A stretch of 64,000 nt of DNA from Streptomyces sp. NBC_00554. GTDB lineage: Bacteria; Actinomycetota; Actinomycetes; Streptomycetales; Streptomycetaceae. The stretch covers positions 2,170,001-2,234,000 of the forward strand of contig NZ_CP107799.1 in NCBI RefSeq assembly GCF_041431135.1, in the 5' to 3' direction. A model generated the notes under the pieces. It was not told where the DNA came from. It was given only the letters and a program-made list of their open reading frames with translations, and did not search any database. This document shows, in pieces, positions 32,886 to 39,772 of this stretch. The translations under genes were made by a program, and so were the position numbers. Position 1 is the first letter of the stretch, and each line of letters opens with the position of its first letter.

Positions 32886-33854
32886 TCAGACGGTACCGAG
32901 GGCCGTGCGCAGGGTGCTGATCGCCTGGGCGATCGCGGCCTCCGCGGCGTGGGTCTCGCGCAGGGCGTTGAGCATCACGAAGTCGTGGATGATGCCCTGG
33001 TACCGGACGGCGGTGACGGCTACGCCGGCCTCGCGGAGCTTGGCCGCGTAGGCCTCGCCCTCGTCGCGCAGGACGTCGGCCTCGCCGGTGATGACGAGGG
33101 CCGGGGGGAGCCCGGTGAGCTGCTCGGTGGTGGCGCGCAGCGGGGACGCGGTGATCTCGGCGCGCTGCTTCTCGTCGGTCGTGTACTGGTCCCAGAACCA
33201 CTGCATTCCGTCGCGGCGCAGGAAGTAGCCAGTGGCGAACTGGTGGTAGGAAGCCGTGTCGAAGGTGGCGTCGGTGACCGGGTAGAAGAGCACCTGCTGT
33301 ACGAGGGGGACGTCGCCGCGGTCCTTCGCCATCAGGGTCAGCGCCGCGGACATGTTGCCGCCGACGGAGTCGCCGGCCACCGCGATACGGGAGGCGTCCA
33401 GGCCGTGGGACGCGCCCTCGGTGACGATCCACTGGGCCACGGTGTAGTTCTGCTCGATGGCGACGGGGTAGCGGGCCTCGGGCGAGAGGTCGTACTCGGG
33501 GAAGACGACCGCGGCCTGTGCGCCGACCGCCAGTTCGCGCACCAGGCGGTCGTGGGTGTGGGCGTTGCCGAAGACCCAGCCCGCGCCGTGGATGTAGATG
33601 ATCACCGGGAGAGTGCCGGAGGCGCCGGCCGGGCGGACGATCCGCGCCCGCACCTGGCCGGTGGGTCCGCCGGGCACGGTGACCCACTCTTCGTCGACAG
33701 CGGGCTTGGCTATGTCGCCGGACTGCACCTCGTCGACGGCCTTGCGGCCCTCTGCCGGGGCCAGGTCGAACAGGTACGGCGGGTTCGCGGTCGCCTCGGC
33801 GAATGCGGCGGCGGCGGGCTCCAGGACGGCGCGGGGGGCGGTGGACTCGGTCAT
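32886..33854 (-). CDS. Alpha/beta hydrolase, hormone-sensitive-lipase family
   Basis: 322 aa. The HSL oxyanion-hole motif is HGAGW (about residue 94, replacing HGGG), the nucleophile Ser lies in AGDSVGGNMSAA, the acid in ITGEADVLRDEG and the His in QGIIHDFVML. No signal peptide; a cytoplasmic carboxylesterase of unknown substrate. ATG 33854 has GGAGATC upstream. It is divergent from an OhrR-type regulator with a near-perfect palindrome between them, so it is probably that regulator's target. Confidence 0.88.
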   Translation of the reverse strand: MTESTAPRAVLEPAAAAFAEATANPPYLFDLAPAEGRKAVDEVQSGDIAKPAVDEEWVTVPGGPTGQVRARIVRPAGASGTLPVIIYIHGAGWVFGNAHTHDRLVRELAVGAQAAVVFPEYDLSPEARYPVAIEQNYTVAQWIVTEGASHGLDASRIAVAGDSVGGNMSAALTLMAKDRGDVPLVQQVLFYPVTDATFDTASYHQFATGYFLRRDGMQWFWDQYTTDEKQRAEITASPLRATTEQLTGLPPALVITGEADVLRDEGEAYAAKLREAGVAVTAVRYQGIIHDFVMLNALRETHAAEAAIAQAISTLRTALGTV

Positions 33855-33942
33855 GACGATCTCCTCGGATCGGGTGCCGCGGACAGGCTCCGTCGGAGGT
33901 CTTGCCGTGGAGCCGCGGCACCATTTGATAGTAGCGCTCGAT

Positions 33943-33960
33943 TAAGTCGTGCACAACTTA
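33943..33960. promoter_or_regulatory. Candidate OhrR operator
   Basis: TAAGTCGTGCACAACTTA is an 18-bp palindrome with a single mismatched base pair, in an AT-richer patch between the divergent esterase and OhrR genes. It lies 89 bp from the esterase start and 81 bp from the regulator start. Confidence 0.6.
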
Positions 33961-34040
33961 GTTGGGATCGATACAGTCGAGAGGACGTGAACGGTAGAAT
34001 GAGGGTCGACATGTACAGGACGGGCACCAGGAGCCACACC

Positions 34041-34505
34041 GTGAACACGACCGGAGCCGAACCGACGCAGGAGGGTTCGCTACTCCTGGACGACCAGCTC
34101 TGCTTCGCCCTCTACGCGGCCTCACGCGCGGTCACCGCCCGCTACCGGCCACTGCTGGACGAGCTGGGCCTCACCTATCCCCAGTACCTGGTAATGCTGG
34201 TGCTGTGGGAGCAGGACTCGATCTCCGTACGCGCCCTGGGCACCGCCCTCCAGTTGGAGTCCAGCACCCTTTCCCCCCTGCTCAAGCGCCTGGAGGCGAA
34301 CGGTCTGATCCGCCGCGAGCGTCGCGCCGAGGACGAGCGTTCCGTCGCCCTGCACCTCACGGAAGCCGGCATCCGACTCCGGGAACGGGCAGGTACGGTC
34401 CCCCTCGCCATCGGCGACGCCATGGGACTCTCCCCCGAGCAGGACGCCATGGCCAAGCAGCTTCTCCGCCTGCTCACCGCCAACGTCGATCATGACCGTC
34501 CGTAA
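34041..34505 (+). CDS. MarR/OhrR-family peroxide-sensing regulator
   Basis: 154 aa. The N-terminal segment LLLDDQLCFALYAASRAVTA carries Cys21, the sensing cysteine of OhrR; no second cysteine is present, so this is the one-Cys type. Winged helix: ISVRALGTALQLESSTLSPL and LEANGLIRRERRAEDERSV. Oxidation by organic hydroperoxide releases DNA. No ohr peroxidase gene is nearby; the divergent HSL esterase is the likely target. GTG 34041 has GGAG 8 nt upstream; ATG 34011 would give a longer, non-conserved start. Confidence 0.88.
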   Translation: MNTTGAEPTQEGSLLLDDQLCFALYAASRAVTARYRPLLDELGLTYPQYLVMLVLWEQDSISVRALGTALQLESSTLSPLLKRLEANGLIRRERRAEDERSVALHLTEAGIRLRERAGTVPLAIGDAMGLSPEQDAMAKQLLRLLTANVDHDRP

Positions 34506-34534
34506 ATGATTGGCCCGCTTCTTGGTTGAACGGG

Positions 34535-36106
34535 ATGATCCGGCACATGTCTAAAACGCCCGAATTCGAGTCTAAGCCCGAGCCTTCGACCTCGCCCTCG
34601 CTCGAAGTGCGCACGGCGGCCGGGGTACTGCGCGGCAGCCGTGAAGCGGGGCTCGCGGTCTTCCGCGGCATCCCGTTCGCCGAGCCGCCGGTCGGCGCGC
34701 ACCGCTTCGCCGCACCGCAGCCGTTACGGGGCTGGGACGGCGTACGCGATGCCGTGTCGTACGGACCTCCGCCCCCGCAGGCCGGTGCGTTCGGCATGGA
34801 CGCCCTGTCGCAGCACGCCGCGGACGACGGTGACTGGCTGACGGTCAACGTCTGGTCGCCGGAACCGGCCCCGGACGCCGGACTTCCGGTGCTGGTGTGG
34901 ATCCAGGGCGGCGCCTACGTGATCGGCACCTCCGGCCTCCCGGAGTACGACGGTTCCCGGCTGTCCCGGGAGGGCGGCGTCGTCGTCGTGACCTTCAACT
35001 ACCGTCTGGGTGTTGAGGGTTTCGCACAGATCGAAGGTGCGCCCGCCAACCGGGGCCTGCTGGACCAGGTCGCCGCGTTGCGGTGGGTGCGCGACAACAT
35101 CGGTGCGTTCGGCGGCGATCCGGACCGGGTCACGGTCTTCGGCGAGTCCGCGGGCGGCGGATCGGTCGCCGCGCTGCTGGCGATGCCGCGTGCGGCTGGG
35201 CTGTTCCGCCGGGCGGTCGCGCTGAGCGTGCCGGGCACGTTCTTCTCGCCGGAGCTCGCCGCCGACATCGCCGCCGCCTGCGCCGCCGAGCTGGGGCTGC
35301 GGCCCACGGTGGCCGACCTGTCCGGCGTGACCCCGTCCGAGCTTCCCGCCGCCGGTGACGCGGTCACCGCCAAAGCAGCCCAGTGGGCGGACCGTTGGGG
35401 CCGGGCCGCGCAGCGATCCATCCTGTTCTCCCCGGTCGTCGACGGCGACGTCCTGCCGGTCACTCCTTGGCAGGCGCTGGCCGACGGCGCAGGCCGCGAC
35501 ATCGAACTCCTCGTCGGTCACACCCGCGAGGAGCAGCGGCTGTTCACCGCGATCGAAGGCATGCTCGGCGAGGTGACGGAAGAACAGGCGACGACCGCGC
35601 TGCGGGCCTTCGCCCCCGGCCCGGACGGCGCCCGCCGCTACCGTGACGCCTTCCCGCTCGCGGGCCCCGACGAGCTGTACGAGCTGGTCAACTCCGACTG
35701 GCTGTTCCGCATGCCGTCCCTCCACCTCGCCCAGGCGCAGACCGCGGCCGGCGGCCGTGCGCACCTCTACGAACTGACCTGGCCCGCCCCTGGCATGGGC
35801 GGCGTCTTCGGCGCCTGCCACGGCCTGGACGTACCACTCGTCTTCGGCAACCTGAGCGACAGCCATGCCGCCATGCTGATCGGCGAGACCCCCACCCCGG
35901 AAGCAGAGGCCCTGTCCGCCCACATCCGCAGCGCATTGACGGCGTTCGCCACCCACGGCGACCCCGGCTGGCCCGCGTACGACCCCGCCCAACGCCTCGT
36001 ACAGCTCTTCGACACACCCTCGACCGTCACCACCTACCCGGAGGAGGAGTCCCGCTTGCTGTGGCAGGACCACGTGTTCCCGGCGCTGCCACTGATCGGC
36101 CGGTGA
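34535..36106 (+). CDS. Type-B carboxylesterase (TTA codon)
   Basis: 523 aa. Carboxylesterase type-B signature: FRGIPFAEPPVGAHRF, GDWLTVNVWSPEP, oxyanion loop IQGGAYV, nucleophile Ser in VFGESAGGGS, Glu in TREEQRLF and His in FGACHGLDVPLVF. No signal peptide. The start may be ATG 34535 or ATG 34547; neither has a strong ribosome site. The codon at 34724-34726 is TTA, so translation should need the bldA leucyl-tRNA and may be limited to later growth. It lies 29 bp after OhrR on the same strand and may be co-transcribed. Confidence 0.88.
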   Translation: MIRHMSKTPEFESKPEPSTSPSLEVRTAAGVLRGSREAGLAVFRGIPFAEPPVGAHRFAAPQPLRGWDGVRDAVSYGPPPPQAGAFGMDALSQHAADDGDWLTVNVWSPEPAPDAGLPVLVWIQGGAYVIGTSGLPEYDGSRLSREGGVVVVTFNYRLGVEGFAQIEGAPANRGLLDQVAALRWVRDNIGAFGGDPDRVTVFGESAGGGSVAALLAMPRAAGLFRRAVALSVPGTFFSPELAADIAAACAAELGLRPTVADLSGVTPSELPAAGDAVTAKAAQWADRWGRAAQRSILFSPVVDGDVLPVTPWQALADGAGRDIELLVGHTREEQRLFTAIEGMLGEVTEEQATTALRAFAPGPDGARRYRDAFPLAGPDELYELVNSDWLFRMPSLHLAQAQTAAGGRAHLYELTWPAPGMGGVFGACHGLDVPLVFGNLSDSHAAMLIGETPTPEAEALSAHIRSALTAFATHGDPGWPAYDPAQRLVQLFDTPSTVTTYPEEESRLLWQDHVFPALPLIGR

Positions 36107-36114
36107 CGGCCGCA

Positions 36115-36169
36115 TACACTGGCCTTTTGCCTAGAGCGTCTAGGAACAACAGCTGGAGTGCCTAGGCAC
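36115..36169 (+). promoter_or_regulatory. TetR promoter with two palindromic operators
   Basis: A -10-like TACACT (36115-36120) is followed by CCTAGAGCGTCTAGG (36130-36144, perfect 6-bp arms) and GTGCCTAGGCAC (36158-36169, perfect). Both share the CCTAG core, about 26 bp apart, and lie just before the TetR gene, fitting autorepression. Confidence 0.6.
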
Positions 36170-36190
36170 AGCAGGCGGAGGCGGTCACCC

Positions 36191-36784
36191 ATGGCGCGTG
36201 TCGGGCTCACGGTCTCCCGGCTCGTGGAGGCCGCTGCCGATCTCGCCGACGAGGTCGGGTTCGAGAACGTCACCGTGTCCGCGCTGGCGCGGCAGTTCGG
36301 GGTGAAGGACGCGAGTCTGTACTCGCACATCAGGAACGTGCAGGACCTGCGGGAACGGATCGCGGTGCTCGCGGGCGGCGAGATGATCGACCGGATCGCG
36401 AGCGCCGTGGCCGGGCGGGCGGGCAAGGACGCGCTGGTCGCGTTCGCGGGGGCCTACCGGGAGTACGCCTTGGAGCGGCCCGGACGGTACCGCGCCACAC
36501 ACACGCAGCTCGACCCCGCGTCCGCCGTAGCCGAGGCCGACCTGTATCGCCGCACCGCCGAGGTCACGTACGGCATGCTCCGCGGGTACGGCCTCCCGGA
36601 GCCCGATCTCACCGATGCCGTCCGCCTGTTGCGCAGCACCTTCCACGGTTTCTGCAACCTGGAGGCCATCGGGGGCTTCGGCGACCCCAGGGACGTACAG
36701 GCCTCCTGGGAGCGGGTGTTGGACGTCCTGCACGTGGCGCTGGAGCACTGGCCCGACGCTAGGGCTGGGGATCCGCGTCACTGA
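36191..36784 (+). CDS. TetR-family regulator
   Basis: 197 aa. N-terminal helix-turn-helix: RLVEAAADLADEVGFENVTV and LARQFGVKDASLYSHIRNVQ (residues 7-48). The C-terminal domain (RSTFHGFCNLEAIGGFG) matches the WHG group of TetR regulators. ATG 36191 has GGAGG upstream. Two CCTAG palindromes lie directly before the gene. Targets may include the upstream carboxylesterase. Its last 26 nt overlap the end of the convergent ICL/PEP-mutase gene. Confidence 0.9.
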   Translation: MARVGLTVSRLVEAAADLADEVGFENVTVSALARQFGVKDASLYSHIRNVQDLRERIAVLAGGEMIDRIASAVAGRAGKDALVAFAGAYREYALERPGRYRATHTQLDPASAVAEADLYRRTAEVTYGMLRGYGLPEPDLTDAVRLLRSTFHGFCNLEAIGGFGDPRDVQASWERVLDVLHVALEHWPDARAGDPRH

Positions 36785-37571
36785 GCGCCTGCACCTCGAC
36801 GTACGTCGGGGTGACGCCCCGCGGCGGTCGTCCGGCCCGGATGTCCGCGGCGGCGTCGAGGGCCGCGCCGAGCGCCCGCCGGTAGAGGAGGGAGCCGAGG
36901 CTGACCCTGCGTACGCCGAGGTCGCCGAGTTGGGCGACTGTGGGGCCGAGCGGTGAGTAGAGGATGTTCAGCGGCACGTCGAGGGTCTTCACCAGGTCGG
37001 TGATCCGGGCCGCGTCGCTCACGCCGGGGACGAACACGCCGTCGGCACCCGCCTGTTGGTAGGCGTCCAGGCGGCGGCACGTCTCGGTGTGGCCGCCGTC
37101 ACCGAGCCAGTACGTGTCGGTGCGGGCGTTGACGAACAGGTCCGGCGCGGCGGCCTTGACCGCCGAGATCTTCGCCGCGTGCAGCTGCGGGGAGCCGAGC
37201 CTGTCCTCCAAGTTGATGCCGACCGCGCCCGCTTCGGCCAGTTCGCACGCCAACTCGGCCACCTCGTCAGGGTCTTGGTGGAACCCGTCCTCGGCGTCGA
37301 CCGACAGCAGGAAGGTGCCCCGGCCGAGCTGCCGTGCGAGCAGCAGCGTCACGTCCCTGGTTGCCGCCGAGCCGTCCGGCAGACCGGCGGCAGCGGCGAC
37401 ACCGAGGCTCGTGGTACCGATCGCCGCGAAGCCCTGGGCGGCGAGGGCGGTCGCGGAGGCGTGGTCCCAGGCGTTGGGCAGCAGGAGGGGGGCGTCGGTG
37501 TGGTGGAGTGCGGAGAAAGCGGAGAAAGGGGAGAAAGGGGAGAAAGGGGAGAAAGGGGAGAAAGGGGTCAT
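36759..37571 (-). CDS. Isocitrate lyase/PEP mutase-family enzyme with repeat-encoded N-terminus
   Basis: 270 aa. The barrel has APLLLPNAWDHASA, IGTTSLGVAAAAGLPDG, metal-site region SVDAEDGFHQDPDE, VGINLEDRL and FVNARTDTYW, the signature of PEP mutase/2-methylisocitrate lyase relatives of the oxaloacetate-decarboxylase-like branch. The classical KKCGH lyase motif is absent, so the reaction is open. Residues 3-20 are an FSP repeat (FSPFSPFSPFSPF) encoded by 9-bp tandem copies. ATG 37571 overlaps the DinB gene stop (ATGA), so translation is coupled. Confidence 0.87.
   Translation of the reverse strand: MTPFSPFSPFSPFSPFSAFSALHHTDAPLLLPNAWDHASATALAAQGFAAIGTTSLGVAAAAGLPDGSAATRDVTLLLARQLGRGTFLLSVDAEDGFHQDPDEVAELACELAEAGAVGINLEDRLGSPQLHAAKISAVKAAAPDLFVNARTDTYWLGDGGHTETCRRLDAYQQAGADGVFVPGVSDAARITDLVKTLDVPLNILYSPLGPTVAQLGDLGVRRVSLGSLLYRRALGAALDAAADIRAGRPPRGVTPTYVEVQALSDADPQP
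37512..37565 (-). repeat. 9-bp tandem repeat within a gene start
   Basis: Five exact copies of GGAGAAAGG (37521-37565) and one variant ending in C (37512-37520). Copy-number change would add or remove Phe-Ser-Pro triplets without shifting frame. Read on the plus strand it also looks like repeated ribosome-binding sites, but no gene uses them. Confidence 0.95.
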
Positions 37572-38035
37572 GCGAGCTTCCCGACGGCATCGGCGTAGTA
37601 CGTGGATCCCTTGAGGTGCAGGGCCAGTTCGCGGAAGCTCCAGCCCTCCCCCGGTGAGTTGTCGAGTTGCTCCTCGGTCAGCGCGCCGAGCCGGTTCGCC
37701 CACATCCGGGCGAGGCGGGTGAGACGGCTGCGGGCCTCGTCGAGGTCCTCCGGCGTGAACGGCGCGAGGTCCGCCACCGTCGTGCTCGCGGACGCGTGCC
37801 AGTGATCGGGCTGCGGCCGCTCGCCGACGAGACGGGCCTCCAACTCGGCCAGGTGGTCCACCAGATGGTCGGCGACGCGACGGATCGCCTTGTGCGGGGT
37901 GTAGACGCGGTCGTCGACATGGGTGGGCTCGCCGTCCCAGGCGGTCCAGGTGGCCGCCAGGCCGAGGACGTGGTCGACCATGGCGACGACGGCTTCGGCC
38001 GGACTCTCCAGCGGTTCCTGCGCGGAATCGTTCAT
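37568..38035 (-). CDS. DinB-like/maleylpyruvate isomerase-type protein
   Basis: 155 aa four-helix protein of the DinB/YfiT-like superfamily: AIRRVADHLVDHLAELEARL, LARMWANRLGALTEEQLDNS and GEGWSFRELALHLKGSTYYA. Family members bind a metal through histidines on three helices (His in VADHLVDH and LALHL fit) and often act as thiol-dependent transferases with mycothiol or bacillithiol. ATG 38035 is the likely start; the extended frame upstream is not conserved. Its stop overlaps the start of the ICL/PEP-mutase gene. Confidence 0.75.
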   Translation of the reverse strand: MNDSAQEPLESPAEAVVAMVDHVLGLAATWTAWDGEPTHVDDRVYTPHKAIRRVADHLVDHLAELEARLVGERPQPDHWHASASTTVADLAPFTPEDLDEARSRLTRLARMWANRLGALTEEQLDNSPGEGWSFRELALHLKGSTYYADAVGKLA

Positions 38036-38061
38036 GGCGGCAACGCTAGAGGCGGAACACT

Positions 38062-38148
38062 TCGGCGCCCGCCGAACCGTGCGCACAGCAGCCGAACCGT
38101 GCGCACAACAAGCGCCCACTCGGCGCCCGCCGACCCTTACGCACAGCA
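38062..38148. repeat. Direct repeats in the DinB/secreted-protein gap
   Basis: A 29-nt unit starting TCGGCGCCCGCCGA occurs at 38062-38090 and 38120-38148 with three mismatches. Its inner part, GCCGAACCGTGCGCACA, is also present at 38091-38107. Three spaced copies before a divergent gene could be regulator sites. Confidence 0.6.
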
Positions 38149-38188
38149 AGCGCGGCAACCTCCCGCCCGCCGGTGACAACTACCCCGC

Positions 38189-39772
38189 ATGACCAACGCA
38201 AGACGCGCAGCATCCGACAGGCGTACGACCACGCACCGGCGCCGCCGCTCCGCCCGCAAGCCCGTCGTGGCCTCGCTCGCGGCCGTGACCCTGCTGGCCG
38301 GGGCGTGGTACGCGACGGCGGCGACCCTGGACCTGGGCGGCGAGGGCGCCGGGGACGGCACCACTACGGCTGCCGAGGCATCCGCCACCGGCTCCACCGA
38401 GGCATCCGCCTCCGCCACCGCGACGGGCACTGCCTCAGCGTCACCATCGCCCACGCCCACGGCCACCGCCACTCCCACGGCGACAGCGAAGGCCCCGGCA
38501 GCCGCCAAGGCCGCGACAGGCACCCTCGCCGTCACGAGCACGGCCGTGACCCTGAGCGCCAAGTTCCCTTATCTGTCAGCGGGTTACAACAACACCCGCG
38601 AGTGGACCCGCACCACGACCGCCGTCGCCCCCAACGGCACCCTGCGCGTCGCCTGGCCCGCCTCCGACGGCATCCACGTCACGCCGCTCACCGCGGCGGG
38701 CAAGCGGTCCGCGGCCGACACGGTCGTCAAGGGGGCCAAGGAGGTCGGCGGACTGGTCGCCCACAACGACGGCTTCGCCCTCCTCACCCGTGTCGCCGAC
38801 ACGAACAAATGGAAGGAGACGGCGGCGGCGCTCGTCCGCTACACGAACGGCAAGCAGACCTTCGCCACCAAGCTCACGGGCACCGCCTCGCACGACACCG
38901 CGCCCCTCCTCGACGGTCAGCTCACCTGGAACGGCACGAAGTACGGCACGTACTTCGTCGTGCACGGCGCGGGCGGCTTCGCCGACGGCCACTTCGGCGA
39001 CAAGCTCGCGTACGTCAGCGCCAAGGGCGCCAAGCTGAGCGGCGGTTGGGGCTGGGGCTGCAGCCACAACGAGGGCATCGCACTGCACGCCGAGCCGACC
39101 GGGGCGTTCACCTCGCTCTGCTTCGACGACTGGCGCTCGGGCCTCTTCGTCTCGACGGGCATCGGCGCACCCGACACCGCGCCGGCCGTGCAGCGCGAGC
39201 AGTGCTGGGCGGGCTACTGCGGCGGCACCTTCGCGGGCCGCACCGGCGAGCTGGTGAAGTCCTCGACCGGCCGGTACGCCACCGCGTTCGGCTCCCGCGG
39301 CGCCGCCTCCGCCGCCAAGAACCCGGAAGACGCGAGCGGCCGGGGCTGGACGGTCAAGCCGAAGACGACGACCCACCAGGTGGCCGTCGCCTTCCTCAAG
39401 ACCCGCAACACCCCCGCGGGCAAGCCCATTTACCTCACCAACACCCCCGGCACCGAACACGTCAACGTCCACATAGCCCCGTACGGCAAGGACCGCCTCC
39501 TCGTCTCCTGGGAGACCCTGAAGAACGCCAAGTGCGCAAGCGGTACCTGCACCGGCACGTTCACCGGCACCCACCTCCGCCTCATCGACTGGAACGGCAA
39601 GTTCCAGAGCGCGGACAAGGTGGTCACCGCGCGCATCACGGGCGACATCGCGGTCCAGAAGGACGGCTCCCTGGCCTGGGCCTACGCCCCGGTCACCCCG
39701 TCGTACGCGACCGCGCTCACAGGGGCGTCACCGACCACGACGACTCTGCGGATCGCCCGTCTGAAGCCCTGA
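38189..39772 (+). CDS. Secreted or membrane-anchored protein of unknown function
   Basis: 527 aa. A basic N-terminus (RRTTTHRRRRSARK) precedes one hydrophobic segment (PVVASLAAVTLLAGAWYATA), then a low-complexity Ala/Thr/Ser/Pro linker (residues 55-112) and a 410-residue beta-rich domain. That domain has repeated blocks of the type WTRTTTAVAPNGTLRVAW, GTYFVVHGAGGFADGHFGDK and VAFLKTRNTPAGKPIYL, suggesting a propeller, and six cysteines (for example WAGYCGG and KCASGTCTG). No family was recognised. Type II anchoring by the N-terminal helix is likely. Its last 56 nt overlap the convergent DUF2264 gene. Confidence 0.78.
   Translation: MTNARRAASDRRTTTHRRRRSARKPVVASLAAVTLLAGAWYATAATLDLGGEGAGDGTTTAAEASATGSTEASASATATGTASASPSPTPTATATPTATAKAPAAAKAATGTLAVTSTAVTLSAKFPYLSAGYNNTREWTRTTTAVAPNGTLRVAWPASDGIHVTPLTAAGKRSAADTVVKGAKEVGGLVAHNDGFALLTRVADTNKWKETAAALVRYTNGKQTFATKLTGTASHDTAPLLDGQLTWNGTKYGTYFVVHGAGGFADGHFGDKLAYVSAKGAKLSGGWGWGCSHNEGIALHAEPTGAFTSLCFDDWRSGLFVSTGIGAPDTAPAVQREQCWAGYCGGTFAGRTGELVKSSTGRYATAFGSRGAASAAKNPEDASGRGWTVKPKTTTHQVAVAFLKTRNTPAGKPIYLTNTPGTEHVNVHIAPYGKDRLLVSWETLKNAKCASGTCTGTFTGTHLRLIDWNGKFQSADKVVTARITGDIAVQKDGSLAWAYAPVTPSYATALTGASPTTTTLRIARLKP

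Noticed and set aside
37512..37565. Repeated GGAGAAAGG as a CRISPR-like or multiple ribosome-site array
   Set aside because: No spacers, and no start codon follows on the plus strand; it is a coding microsatellite on the minus strand.
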